In this document: one piece after another, positions 48,464 through 57,048 of the stretch
Position numbering within the stretch: the stretch's first letter is position 1
Layout: every line of letters starts with the position of its first letter
Assembly (NCBI RefSeq): GCF_024171695.1
Contig: NZ_JAMTCF010000012.1
Location: 186,001 to 250,000, forward strand
Reading direction: 5' to 3'
From: Actinosynnema pretiosum
GTDB lineage: Bacteria; Actinomycetota; Actinomycetes; Mycobacteriales; Pseudonocardiaceae
DNA length: 64,000 nucleotides
The notes under the pieces: generated by a model
Told to the model about the DNA's origin: nothing
Database searches by the model: none
Seen by the model: the letters and a program-made list of their open reading frames with translations, nothing else
Program-made: the position numbers and the translations under genes

Positions 48464-49582
48464 TCATCGGTTCGGCTCCAGCAGCGCGCGGTTCAGCCAG
48501 CCGGTGTCGTGGCGCCAGGCGGGAACCACGCGGAGGTCGCCCTCCCCGCGCTCGAGCACGCCGATCTCCACCAGGCGGCGCCCCTCCGGGGTCCTGCGGA
48601 CGTGCAGGACGGCTCGGAGGGCCGCGAGGACCTGGCTGTGCAGCGCCACCCGGTCGAGACCGCCGAGCGCGGCCAGCGCTTCCAGCCGGGCGGGGACCTC
48701 GGCCGGGGAGTTCGCGTGCAGGGTGCCCGCACCGCCCTCGTGGCCGGTGTTCAGCGCGCTGAGCAGGTCGCAGACCTCGGCGCCGCGCACCTCCCCGACC
48801 ACGATGCGGTCCGGGCGCATCCGCAGCGCCTGGCGGACCAGGTCCCGGACGGTCACCTCGCCCGCGCCCTCCACGTTCGCCGCCCGCGCCACCAGGCGGA
48901 CCACCTGCGGGTGGTCGGGTTCCAGCTCGCCCGCGTCCTCCACGCACACCACCCGCTGGTCGTGCGGGACGCAGCCGAGCAGCGCGGCCAGCAGGGTGGT
49001 CTTGCCCGACCCCGTCCCGCCCACCACCAGGAACGCGGTGCGGGAGCGGACCAGGGCGCGCAGGGCGTCGGCCACCTCCGCGCTGAACGCGCCCCTCGCC
49101 CGCAGCTCAGCCAGGTCGTGCGTCGCCGGGCGCAGGACGCGCAGGGACAGGCAGGTGTGCCGGGTGATCGGGGGCAGCACGGCGTGCAGCCGGACCGAGC
49201 CGGGCAACCAGCCGTCCACGTGCGGCACCGCCTCGTCCAAGCGCCTGCCCGCCGCCACGGCCAGCCGCTGGGCGAGCCTGCGGACCGCCCGCTCGTCGGG
49301 GAACACCACGTCGGTGCGGCGCAGGCCGTCCTCGCCGTCGACCCACACCTGGTCGGGGGCGGTGACCAGCACGTCCGTCGTGCCGGGCGCGCGCAGCAGC
49401 GGTTCGAGGAGACCGGCGCCCGCGAACTCGCGGCCCAGCTCGGACATCGCGCGCAGGACCTCCTCGTCGCCGAGCACCCCGCCCGCCTCGCCGCGCACCG
49501 CCGCCGCGACGGCGGACGGGGTCAGCTCGGCCCGGCCCTCGGCGAGCCTGCGGCGGACCCGCTCCACCAGATCAGCGCCCAC
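48464..49582 (-). CDS. tadA: Tad secretion ATPase (CpaF/TadA)
   Basis: Hexameric ATPase that powers pilus assembly, 372 residues. Landmarks are the N-terminal domain with PGTTDVLVTAPDQVWVD, the Walker A GGTGSGKTT, Asp box VVCVEDAGELEPDHP, Walker B RMRPDRIVVGEVRGAEV and the His box NTGHEGGAGTLHANSP. All catalytic motifs are intact. GTG 49582 has an excellent GGGGGAGG site 6 nt upstream; the open frame upstream is repeat-like. Cytoplasmic, working with TadB and TadC. Confidence 0.95.
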   Translation of the reverse strand: MGADLVERVRRRLAEGRAELTPSAVAAAVRGEAGGVLGDEEVLRAMSELGREFAGAGLLEPLLRAPGTTDVLVTAPDQVWVDGEDGLRRTDVVFPDERAVRRLAQRLAVAAGRRLDEAVPHVDGWLPGSVRLHAVLPPITRHTCLSLRVLRPATHDLAELRARGAFSAEVADALRALVRSRTAFLVVGGTGSGKTTLLAALLGCVPHDQRVVCVEDAGELEPDHPQVVRLVARAANVEGAGEVTVRDLVRQALRMRPDRIVVGEVRGAEVCDLLSALNTGHEGGAGTLHANSPAEVPARLEALAALGGLDRVALHSQVLAALRAVLHVRRTPEGRRLVEIGVLERGEGDLRVVPAWRHDTGWLNRALLEPNR

Positions 49583-50178
49583 GACGGCCTCCCCCCGCTC
49601 GGAGCGCGGGCGGAAAAACCACCCGTTCGAGGAATCCGCGCACCGATCGTGGAATCCAACCGCTGAGGAAATAAGGGTGCGCGGCCGTGAACGCGGGACA
49701 TTCGCGCGACGCGGGACGCACGTGCGCCGCCATACCCGCGTCCCCACAAACCGAGGAATGACGCGGCGAGCCGGCTCGCGTGGAACCACCGCGCGCAGAA
49801 CGGCACGACGCCGAACCGCTCGACGGCGAATGACGCGGACCCGAGGCGCCCTCACCCGTCAGGCAGCAGGAAACCGAACCGCCCTTCGCCGAATGACCCG
49901 GAATCGGACAGCACAGCCTCGAACAGCACCGCAGTGAACCTCCCAACGCCCGACAGCGCGGCGACGAGCCGTCCGATGCCGAACGGGTCGCCGGAGAACC
50001 GCTCGGCGGGAAGCCGCTCGGCAGCGAATCCTCGGACGGGCGGGTAGCCCACCCAGGGCCGTGCGCCGCCCCGGAACAGCACCGGCCGCCACCCCGCCGG
50101 TCCAGCGGCGCGGCCGGACGGCAGCGGTGCAGGATCTCCACCCGGATGAGCAGCGCGTTCACCCGGTCAGGCGCACGA
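49583..50178. other. Noncoding gap inside the Tad cluster
   Basis: 596 bp between tadA and ssd without a supported gene. Repeated CGAATGAC, GAACCGC and CCGCTCGGCG words give it a degenerate-repeat look. Open frames across it encode Ser/Arg/Pro-rich sequence with no ribosome site. Confidence 0.45.
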
Positions 50179-51210
50179 TCAGCCCGCACGGAGCACCTCC
50201 AGGACCCTGGTCGCCGCCTTCGCGAGTGGGCCTCGGGTCGACGTCGGGAAGCGGCCCCGGTCCAGGGTCGTGGCCAGTTGGCGCTGACCGCGCATCCTGG
50301 CCAGCAGCGGCACGCCCACCGCCGCCGCCACCTCCTGGGCGCTCAGGCCGCCGGAAGCGCGCACCCGCACGAGCGCTCGGGTGCGCGCGCCCCGCTCGGC
50401 CAGCCTGCGGGCCACGCCCAGGGCAGCCGCGCAGGCGCGCACCTCGGCGGGCACCACGAGCACGGCGAGGTCGGCGCGGTCCAGGGCAGCGTCGGCCGCC
50501 GGGGTCCGCTGGCGGGGCAGGTCGCACACCACCACCTGCCCCGACCTGCGGCCCGCCTCGACCACGGACGCCACCGCGCCCGCGCCCGGCCCCTCGCCGT
50601 CCCGACCGCAGGACAGCACCCGCACCCCGCCGCACGCGGGGAGCACCTGGCGCAGCGCCGCCGCCGGGACCCGGCCGGACAGGTCGAGGTCGGACCAGCG
50701 CATCCCCGCGCTGGTCTCGGCGCCCAGCGCCAGGTCGAGGCCGCCGCCCAGCGGGTCGCAGTCGACCAGCAGGGACGGGCCGCCCGAGGCGGCGACGGCC
50801 CTGGCCACGGCAGCCGCGAGCACCGACGCGCCCGCACCGCCCCGACCGCCGAGCACGGCCAGCACCCGCCCGGCCTCCGGGGCCGCCTCGGTCACGTCCC
50901 GCAGGAGCGCGACCAACCCGGCGTCCGGCGCCACCGCCCGCTCCACGCCCAGTTCGACGGCCCGAGGCCAGGTCGGCTCGCCCGGTGGACCGGTCGACAC
51001 CAGCAGGACCCCCGGCCTACGCGGCAGCCCAGCCTCGGCGCACGCCACCACCGCCCGCTCGTCCAGCAGCACGACGGGCGCGTCGTGCCACCGGCCGCGC
51101 AGGGCGGTCACGTCCACCACCCGCTCCAGCTCACACTCGGCGACGGCAGCCAGCCGCAGCACCTCGTCCAGCAGCTCCGCCCCGTCCACCAGGACCACCG
51201 ATCGCCCCAC
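50179..51210 (-). CDS. Septum-site-determining/CpaE-like protein (Ssd, Rv3660c type)
   Basis: A 343-residue MinD/CpaE-fold protein that begins the tad locus, as Rv3660c (Ssd) does in mycobacteria. A receiver-like N-terminal part (1-110) precedes the P-loop domain: RGGAGAS (123-129) replaces the deviant Walker A KGGxGKS, so both lysines are missing; LLVDCDPLGGGLDL and VVCDLPRQ are the later nucleotide strands. It probably positions the machinery rather than acting as a true ATPase. GTG 51210 has GAGGAG 7 nt upstream. Confidence 0.82.
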   Translation of the reverse strand: MGRSVVLVDGAELLDEVLRLAAVAECELERVVDVTALRGRWHDAPVVLLDERAVVACAEAGLPRRPGVLLVSTGPPGEPTWPRAVELGVERAVAPDAGLVALLRDVTEAAPEAGRVLAVLGGRGGAGASVLAAAVARAVAASGGPSLLVDCDPLGGGLDLALGAETSAGMRWSDLDLSGRVPAAALRQVLPACGGVRVLSCGRDGEGPGAGAVASVVEAGRRSGQVVVCDLPRQRTPAADAALDRADLAVLVVPAEVRACAAALGVARRLAERGARTRALVRVRASGGLSAQEVAAAVGVPLLARMRGQRQLATTLDRGRFPTSTRGPLAKAATRVLEVLRAG

Positions 51211-51293
51211 GTCCCGCTCCTCGCGCTCGTCAAAGCCCACGTGGAGAACGGTCGTCCCGCGTGAGCAAGGACACAACGGGTGCATGATCAATA

Positions 51294-51321
51294 TGTGGAC
51301 AACCGGACGACCTGTGGAGAA
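51294..51321. promoter_or_regulatory. Pair of DnaA-box-like 9-mers
   Basis: TGTGGACAA (51294-51302) is the exact complement of the actinobacterial DnaA box TTGTCCACA; TGTGGAGAA (51313-51321) differs by one base, and a third partial copy, CGTGGAGAA, is at 51240-51248. They lie in the divergent region upstream of ssd. A role in replication-linked control is only a guess. Confidence 0.4.
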
Positions 51322-51464
51322 CTCACGCGGCTCAACAGCCAGAAAAGCCGTCGGGGTGTACCGCGACGCGGACGCGCGAGCGCGCGCGGCGGAAGTCCCG
51401 AGAGGGGCGGGGAAGCGGGGCGGTGATCAGGTTCGCGGAGGCGGGCACCTGACCCCGGACATGG

Positions 51465-51500
51465 GACGACCCCCGCCAGGGGGGAGGGACGGGGGTCGTC
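51465..51500. other. Hairpin in the ssd/phosphatase divergent region
   Basis: An 11-bp perfect stem (GACGACCCCCG with CGGGGGTCGTC) with a 14-nt purine-rich loop. No gene ends next to it, so it may close an unannotated short transcript. Confidence 0.4.
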
Positions 51501-51686
51501 ATTGGTTCAGTCCCGGGGGGTCGGACTGAACCTGTCCGGTCGAGCCGGACCGCTCTACTGTATCCCCACAGACGTCAGTCATGCGTGTCTTCCGATAGAG
51601 GGACGCAGAAATTTCGGGAGACCGCACCACACTCGGTTCGTAAAACGCCGAACAGCCGCCTCCATTCGGCGGCGGTCGACCACCCC

Positions 51687-51692
51687 TAAGCT
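51687..51692 (+). promoter_or_regulatory. -10 element, leaderless start of HAD phosphatase
   Basis: TAAGCT lies 7 nt before the GTG at 51700, with only GGTCCCC between, so the message probably begins at the start codon. Confidence 0.5.
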
Positions 51693-51699
51693 GGTCCCC

Positions 51700-52512
51700 G
51701 TGACCGATCCAGCCGCCGAGGGCACCCGAGTCGCCGCGTTCTTCGACCTGGACAAGACCGTCATCGCCAAGTCGAGCACGCTCGCGTTCAGCAGGCCCTT
51801 CTTCCAGGAGGGCTTGATCAACCGCAGGGCGGTGCTCAAGAGCGCCTACGCGCAGTTCGTCTTCATGCTCGCGGGCGCCGACGACGACCAGATGGACCGG
51901 ATGCGCTCCCACATCACCGCCCTGTGCTCGGGCTGGGACGTGGAGCAGGTTCGCTCGATCGTGGAGGAGACGCTGCACGACATCGTCGACCCGCTCGTCT
52001 ACAAGGAGGCGACCCAGCTCATCGCCGACCACAAGGCGCAGGGCCACGACGTGGTCGTGGTGTCCGCGTCGGGCGAGGAGCTGGTGTCCCCGATCGCCGA
52101 GATGGTCGGCGCCGACCTGAGCGTGGGCACCCGGATGGTGACGTCATCCGGCCGGTACTCCGGCGAGGTGGACTTCTACTGCGCGGGCGAGAACAAGGCC
52201 GTCATGGTCAAGCAGCTCGCCGCGGAGCGCGGCTACGACCTGGAGCGCTGCCACGCCTACTCGGACTCGGTGAGCGACCTGCCGCTGCTGGAGGCGGTCG
52301 GGAACCCGACGGCGGTCAACCCGGACCGGGCGCTGCGCAAGGCCGCGACCCAGCGCGGGTGGCCGGTGCTGGCGTTCACCGACCCGGTGTCGCTGCGGGC
52401 GCGCATCCCCCGGCCGTCGGGCGCGGCGGTGGCGGTGACCGCGATCGGGCTGGGCGCGACGGTCGCCGCGGGCGCCGCCTGGTACGGGCTGCGCCGGAGG
52501 CGGCGGAGCTGA
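51700..52512 (+). CDS. HAD-IB family phosphatase (SerB-like, Rv3661 type) with C-terminal TM
   Basis: A 270-residue HAD hydrolase: motif I FFDLDKTV (DLDKT replaces the common DxDxT), motif II VVVSASGEELV, motif III Lys in ENKAVMVKQL and motif IV YSDSVSDLPLLEAVG. The cap region is helical, and the C-terminal 30 residues form a TM segment followed by Arg residues. This is the position and architecture of M. tuberculosis Rv3661. The substrate is unknown; phosphoserine-like or lysophospholipid phosphates are possible. It appears leaderless, and a candidate RNA gene follows. Confidence 0.88.
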   Translation: MTDPAAEGTRVAAFFDLDKTVIAKSSTLAFSRPFFQEGLINRRAVLKSAYAQFVFMLAGADDDQMDRMRSHITALCSGWDVEQVRSIVEETLHDIVDPLVYKEATQLIADHKAQGHDVVVVSASGEELVSPIAEMVGADLSVGTRMVTSSGRYSGEVDFYCAGENKAVMVKQLAAERGYDLERCHAYSDSVSDLPLLEAVGNPTAVNPDRALRKAATQRGWPVLAFTDPVSLRARIPRPSGAAVAVTAIGLGATVAAGAAWYGLRRRRRS

Positions 52513-52587
52513 TCCGCACTACCCGGCGCCCGCGCCGAAGTCGACCGGACACGCTCCGCGTCTGGAGCGGTGCACCCCATCGAGCCC

Positions 52588-52616
52588 TTGATGTGACGGC
52601 CGACACGCACTAGAAA
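52588..52616 (+). promoter_or_regulatory. Promoter of the candidate Ms1-like RNA
   Basis: TTGATG (52588-52593), a 17-bp spacer and TAGAAA (52611-52616) form a good housekeeping-type promoter predicting a start near 52623, with no gene reading frame behind it. Confidence 0.6.
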
Positions 52617-52622
52617 GGAAGT

Positions 52623-52866
52623 GCGGACCTCGGGTCGGCCAGGGGTGGGGCGGAAGAGAAGCCCTGCTCACCCCGACAGAGCTCCGTGCGCGGACTTCGA
52701 GCACCCACGCGCAGCACGCCGCGGGAGGCTTGTCGTCTAGGGCCTGCGTACCGGGACGCCGGACGCCGAGGACCAGGGTGATACGACACGAGTTGCACGC
52801 TTGGTAACTCGACAGCCCGCGCCGTTGAGCGGGACCCCGTGCTGGAGCACGGGGTCCCGCTTTTTT
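52623..52866 (+). ncRNA. Candidate Ms1/MTS2823-type RNA polymerase-binding RNA
   Basis: About 245 nt with a promoter at its head, no open frame with a ribosome site, and an intrinsic terminator at its tail (15-bp stem 52829-52843 with 52846-52860, then six T). It lies directly after the Rv3661-type phosphatase on the same strand. In M. tuberculosis the very abundant RNA MTS2823 lies between Rv3661 and Rv3662c, and its M. smegmatis homologue Ms1 binds core RNA polymerase. Local pairing includes TGTCGT with ACGACA (52731-52736 and 52783-52788) and CGAGTT with AACTCG. Identity rests on synteny and signals, not on alignment. Confidence 0.65.
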
Positions 52867-53006
52867 GTGCGCTTCGGCCCCCGCGGGGACGGCCCCGAGG
52901 GCGGTTCAGCGGGCTGCCCGGCACGAAGTTCACCCGAACGTGGCGACCTCGGGGGACTCCCGAACGACCGGTCCGCGGCCGGACGATGGTCACGCAACGC
53001 GATCCG

Positions 53007-53035
53007 TTGACCCACCTCCGTGACGTGGGTAACTT
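53007..53035 (+). promoter_or_regulatory. Promoter of nagZ-like gene
   Basis: TTGACC (53007-53012), 17-bp spacer, TAACTT (53030-53035), start near 53042, giving a leader of about 45 nt that carries the ribosome site. It resembles the murR promoter at 59233-59261 in both boxes and in flanking CCGTGA and TTCC words. Confidence 0.7.
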
Positions 53036-53086
53036 CCGAGACATGTGAGCTAAGCCGTGGGAGATTTCCGAAGTGGGGAGGCCACC

Positions 53087-54829
53087 GTGCACCGCCTCAG
53101 CCGCACCCTCCTGACCGCCGCCGTGGTCGCGTCGTCGACCGCGGCCCTCCCGAGCGCGCACGCCGCGCGCCCCGAGCCGCCCGCGCCGCAGTCGGTGACC
53201 TCGCTGGTGCGCGGCATGTCGCTGGAGGAGAAGGTCGGCCAGCTGTTCGTCACCTACGTGCACGGGCAGTCCGCCGACGAGGTCCACCCCGGCAACCGGC
53301 GGGACTTCGGCGTCGACACCCCGGCGCAGGTGGTGGCCAGGTACCGCCCCGGTGGCGTCATCTACTTCAACAACACCAGCTACGACAACATCGACACGCC
53401 CGCGCAGATCGCCGCGCTGTCGAACGGCCTGCAGCACGCCTCGCGCGTCCCGCTGACCATCTCCACCGACCAGGAGATGGGCATCGTGACCAGGATCGGG
53501 CCGCCGCTGACCCAGTTCCCCGGCAGCATGGCGCTGGGCGCGGGCCGGGACGAGCGGGCGGCCGAGCGGGCGGCGTCGGTGACCGCGCGCGAGCTGCGGG
53601 CGCTGGGCATCACGCAGAACTTCGCGCCGGACGCGGACGTGAACTCCAACCCGGCGAACCCGGTGATCGGGGTGCGCTCCTTCTCCTCGGACCCGGACCT
53701 GGCGGCGGCGATGGTGGCGGCGCAGGTGCGCGGCTACCAGCAGCGGCACCTGGCGCGGACGGCGGTGTCGGCGGCGGCCAAGCACTTCCCCGGCCACGGC
53801 GACACGGCCGACGACAGCCACACCAGCCTGCCGACCGTGGACCGCACGGTGGAGCAGTGGCGCGAGGTGGACGCGAAGCCGTTCCGGGCGGCGATCGCGG
53901 CGGGCGTCGACTCGATCATGACCGCGCACATCCGGATGCCCGCGATCGACCCGTCCGGGGAGCCCGCGACGTTGTCCGAGCCGGTGGTGACCGGGTTGCT
54001 GCGCGAGGAGCTGGGCTACGACGGCGTGGTGATCACCGACTCGCTGGCGATGGCGGGCGTGCGGCAGCTGCACACCGACGCGGAGATCCCGGTGCTGGCG
54101 CTCAAGGCCGGGGTCGACCAGCTGCTCATGCCGGTGAAGCTGGGCGAGGCGATCGACGCCGTGGTGGCGGCGGTGCGCGCGGGCGAGCTGTCGGAGCGGC
54201 GGATCGACCAGAGCGTGCTGCGGGTGCTGCGGATGAAGTTCCTGCGCGGCGCGCTGCCGGTGTGGCCGGTGCCGCCGAACCCGGTGGTCGGCACGCCGGA
54301 CCGGCTCGCGCAGGCGCAGGAGGTGGCGGACCGGGCGGTGACGCTGGTGCGGGACGACGCGGGCGTGGTGCGGGCCGGGCGGGTGCCGGGATCGGTGCTG
54401 GTGACGGGCTGGGGCGAGGCGTCGACGGGGGCGCTGGCCGAGCGGCTGCGGGCGCGCGGGGCGACGGCGCAGGTCGTGGTGACCGGGTCGGCGCCGAACG
54501 AGCAGCAGATCGCCTCGTCGGTGGCCGCGGCGGGCGGGGTGGACTCGGTGGTGGTGCTGACCAACGCGCTGTCCAGGCAGCCCGCGCAGCGCGCGCTGGT
54601 GGACCGGCTGGTCGCGAGCGGGAAGCCGGTGGTGGCGGTCGCGGTGCAGAACCCGTACGACGTGGCGCACTCGAACGCGCGGGCGTGGCTGGCGACCTAC
54701 TCGTACGGCGCGGTGTCGATGGAGTCGGTGGCACGGGTGCTGAGCGGGGAAGTCCGGCCGGTCGGGCGACTCCCGGTGGACGTGCCGGGGCCGGTGGCTT
54801 ACCCGTTAGGCCACGGGCTGAGCTGGTGA
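53087..54829 (+). CDS. nagZ: Exported glycoside hydrolase family 3 beta-N-acetylhexosaminidase
   Basis: The 580-residue precursor has a signal peptide (cleavage likely after AHA, residue 26) without lipobox. The GH3 catalytic barrel has the NagZ loop KHFPGHGDTADDSH (232-245) with its catalytic Asp/His dyad, and the nucleophile Asp318 in ITDSLAMAGV. A second alpha/beta domain (about 375-580) follows, as in B. subtilis NagZ. It should remove GlcNAc from wall fragments outside the cell. GTG 53087 has GGGGAGG 5 nt upstream; ten extra codons to 53057 are unlikely. First gene of the recycling cluster. Confidence 0.93.
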   Translation: MHRLSRTLLTAAVVASSTAALPSAHAARPEPPAPQSVTSLVRGMSLEEKVGQLFVTYVHGQSADEVHPGNRRDFGVDTPAQVVARYRPGGVIYFNNTSYDNIDTPAQIAALSNGLQHASRVPLTISTDQEMGIVTRIGPPLTQFPGSMALGAGRDERAAERAASVTARELRALGITQNFAPDADVNSNPANPVIGVRSFSSDPDLAAAMVAAQVRGYQQRHLARTAVSAAAKHFPGHGDTADDSHTSLPTVDRTVEQWREVDAKPFRAAIAAGVDSIMTAHIRMPAIDPSGEPATLSEPVVTGLLREELGYDGVVITDSLAMAGVRQLHTDAEIPVLALKAGVDQLLMPVKLGEAIDAVVAAVRAGELSERRIDQSVLRVLRMKFLRGALPVWPVPPNPVVGTPDRLAQAQEVADRAVTLVRDDAGVVRAGRVPGSVLVTGWGEASTGALAERLRARGATAQVVVTGSAPNEQQIASSVAAAGGVDSVVVLTNALSRQPAQRALVDRLVASGKPVVAVAVQNPYDVAHSNARAWLATYSYGAVSMESVARVLSGEVRPVGRLPVDVPGPVAYPLGHGLSW

Positions 54830-54842
54830 ACGGGCCGGTGGC

Positions 54843-54994
54843 GCTGGCGGGCGGAGCACGGCGGTGCTGGCGGGCGGAGCACGGCGGTGCTGGCGGGCGG
54901 AGCACGGCGGTGCTGGCGGGCGGAGCACGGCGGTGCTGGCGGGCCGGCGGGCTGGCGGGCTGGCGGGCTGGCGGGCTGGCGGGCTGGCGGGCTG
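54843..54994. repeat. Tandem minisatellites, 23-bp x4 and 8-bp x6
   Basis: Four identical 23-bp units (GCTGGCGGGCGGAGCACGGC plus GGT) fill 54843-54934, followed by five full and one partial GGGCTGGC units (54949-54994). It begins 14 bp after the nagZ stop. The 23- and 8-bp periods are not multiples of three, arguing against a coding role. Confidence 0.9.
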
Positions 54995-55660
54995 AGCGTG
55001 GCGGTGCCGAAGGGCGAAGTCCGATGGCGCTGGTGAGCGGAGCACGCCAGCGCTGACGGGCGAGGTCCGGTGGCGCCGATGGCAGGGCACGGCAGTGCTG
55101 GCGGGTAGGAGCCGATGGCGCTGGCAGTGGAACACGACAGTGCTGGTGAGTGGGTTCGGCGGCGTTGATGGCGAAACACACCAGTGCTGACGGGTGAAGT
55201 CTGGCGGCGCTGGTGACTGGGATCCGGCAGCACTGGTAGCGGAACACGGCAGCGCTGGCAGGTGGGCCCGGCAGCACTGGTGGCGAAATACGGAAGTACT
55301 GGTGAGCGAGTCTGGCGGCGCTGGCGGCGGAACGCAGCAGCACGGTGAACAGGAGTCGACAGCGCTGGTGAGCGGATTCGGCGACGTTGGCGAGCAGGGT
55401 CAGGTAGCGCTGGCGGCGGAACGCAGCAGCACGGTGAACAGGAGTCGACAGCGCTGGTGAGCGGATTCGGCGGCGTTGGCGAGCAGGGTCAGGTAGCGCT
55501 GGCGGCGGAACGCAGCAGCGCTAGTGGGCAGGGGCCGGTGGCCGTGGCGGCGCAGCACGGCAGCACGGTGAGTAGTGGTCGACCGCTGCTGACCGCTGTC
55601 GACAGCGGCGGTGGGCAGGGTTCGGTGGTGCTGGTGAGCGGGGTCCGGCGGTGAGCTGAG
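54995..55660. repeat. Degenerate repeat field with an 89-bp tandem duplication
   Basis: The region is made of diverged GCGCTGGTGAGCGGA(A) and CACGGCAG words. Within it 55321-55409 is repeated at 55410-55498 with one mismatch, and a third partial copy starts at 55499. No gene is supported in the 839 bp between nagZ and namZ. Confidence 0.8.
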
Positions 55661-55668
55661 GGGGACTC

Positions 55669-57036
55669 GTGGAGCGGAGGCGCTTCCTGGCCGCCGGTGC
55701 GGTTGGGGTGGGCACGGCGGTGTTCGGCGGGGCTGCGTCGAGTGGGGCGGTCGCGGAACCGGGTGGGGGTGGGCCGGGTGGCGCGGGCCTTGGCGGAGCA
55801 GGTCAGGGTGGTGTGGGGCGCGACGGCGTCGACCAGGGCGCTGTTGATCTTGATGCCGTGGATCAGGGCGACACCGGGCTGGGTGGTCCGGTGCGCACGG
55901 GGGCGGAGCAGCTCGCTGAGCGCGGGTGGCGGGAGTTGGGCGGGGCGCGGGTCGGGGTGTTGACCAATCCGACCGGGGTTCTGCTCGACCAGACGCACGT
56001 CGTGGACTCGATGGTCGCGGCGGGTGTGTCGCCGGTGGCCGTGTTCGGGCCCGAGCACGGGTTTCGGGGGACCGCTCAGGCCGGTGGGTCCGAGGGGGAC
56101 TTCCTCGACCCGCGCACGAACATCCCGGTGTACGACGCGTACGGCGCGGACGCGGTGAAGCTCGCCGGACTGTTCACCAAGGCCCGCGTCGAGCACGTGG
56201 TGTTCGACATCGCCGACATCGGCGCCCGGTTCTACACCTACATCTGGTCCCTGTACACGGCGATGCAGGCGGCGGCTCGAACCGGTGCGCGGTTCACCGT
56301 GCTCGACCGCCCCAACCCGGTCGGTGGTGAGGCGCGCGGGCCGCAACTCGACCCGGCTTACGCGACCGGGGTGGGGCGCAAGCCGATCGTGCAGCAGCAC
56401 GGCATGACCGTGGGTGAGCTGGCCGGGTTCTTCAACGCCGAGTTCCTGCCGTCGGACGGCGGCCCGGTGGCGGACCTGCGGGTGGTCGAGGTGCGCGGGT
56501 GGCGCAGGTCGCGGTTGGACACCGGGCTGCCGTGGGTGCCGCCCAGTCCGAACGTGCCGACCCGCGACACCGCGCTCGTCTACCCCGGAACCTGCCTGTT
56601 CGAGGGCCTGGTCTTCTCCGAGGGACGGGGCACGACCCGGCCGTTCGAGACGATCGGCGCGCCAGGACTGGACTGGCGCTGGGCCGAGGACCTGAACGCG
56701 CGCGGCCTGCCCGGGGTGCGGTTCCGGGAGGCGCACTTCACGCCGTGGTTCGGCAAGTTCGTGGGCACCGCGTGCGCCGGGGTCGCGCTCCAGGTCACCG
56801 ACCCGGTCGGGTTCGACGCGATCCGCACCGCCGTGGAGATGATCGTGGTGGCCCGCTCGCGCTACCCGGCCGCGTTCGCCTGGCGGTCGGACAACTGGAT
56901 CGACAAGCTCAGCGGCTCGGACCGGTTGCGCCGGATGGTCGACGCGGGCGCGGGGGCCGACGAGATCGTGGGCGCCTGGTCCGCCGAGCTGTCCGCGTTC
57001 CGCGCGAAGCGCCGCCGCCACCTGCGCTACCGGTAG
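55669..57036 (+). CDS. namZ: Exo-beta-N-acetylmuramidase (DUF1343/GH171)
   Basis: NamZ releases terminal MurNAc from wall sugars and acts with NagZ. The 455-residue precursor starts VERRRFLAAGAVGVGTAVFGGAASSGAVA, a twin-arginine-like or Sec signal with RRRF, then an unusual Gly/Asp repeat linker (30-75, GGAGxGG and DGVDQGAVD units) before the DUF1343 core: GVLTNPTGV, VFGPEHGFRG, VFDIADIGARFYTY, DRPNPVGG and FSEGRGTTRPFE. GTG start behind GAGGGGG. Corresponds to ybbC (namZ) in the B. subtilis mur operon. Confidence 0.9.
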   Translation: MERRRFLAAGAVGVGTAVFGGAASSGAVAEPGGGGPGGAGLGGAGQGGVGRDGVDQGAVDLDAVDQGDTGLGGPVRTGAEQLAERGWRELGGARVGVLTNPTGVLLDQTHVVDSMVAAGVSPVAVFGPEHGFRGTAQAGGSEGDFLDPRTNIPVYDAYGADAVKLAGLFTKARVEHVVFDIADIGARFYTYIWSLYTAMQAAARTGARFTVLDRPNPVGGEARGPQLDPAYATGVGRKPIVQQHGMTVGELAGFFNAEFLPSDGGPVADLRVVEVRGWRRSRLDTGLPWVPPSPNVPTRDTALVYPGTCLFEGLVFSEGRGTTRPFETIGAPGLDWRWAEDLNARGLPGVRFREAHFTPWFGKFVGTACAGVALQVTDPVGFDAIRTAVEMIVVARSRYPAAFAWRSDNWIDKLSGSDRLRRMVDAGAGADEIVGAWSAELSAFRAKRRRHLRYR

Positions 57037-57048
57037 AAGGGACCCGCG

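Noticed and set aside
49572..50189. Minus-strand frame across the gap between tadA and ssd
   Set aside because: Ser/Arg/Pro/Cys-rich sequence from degenerate repeats, no ribosome site, start overlaps ssd.
51296..51530. Short plus-strand frames between ssd and the HAD phosphatase
   Set aside because: Competing frames give Arg/Gly-rich peptides, none with a ribosome site; one runs through the hairpin.
54843..55519. Regular repeats as a possible CRISPR array
   Set aside because: Units are directly abutting with no unique spacers and no cas genes are present; they are minisatellites.
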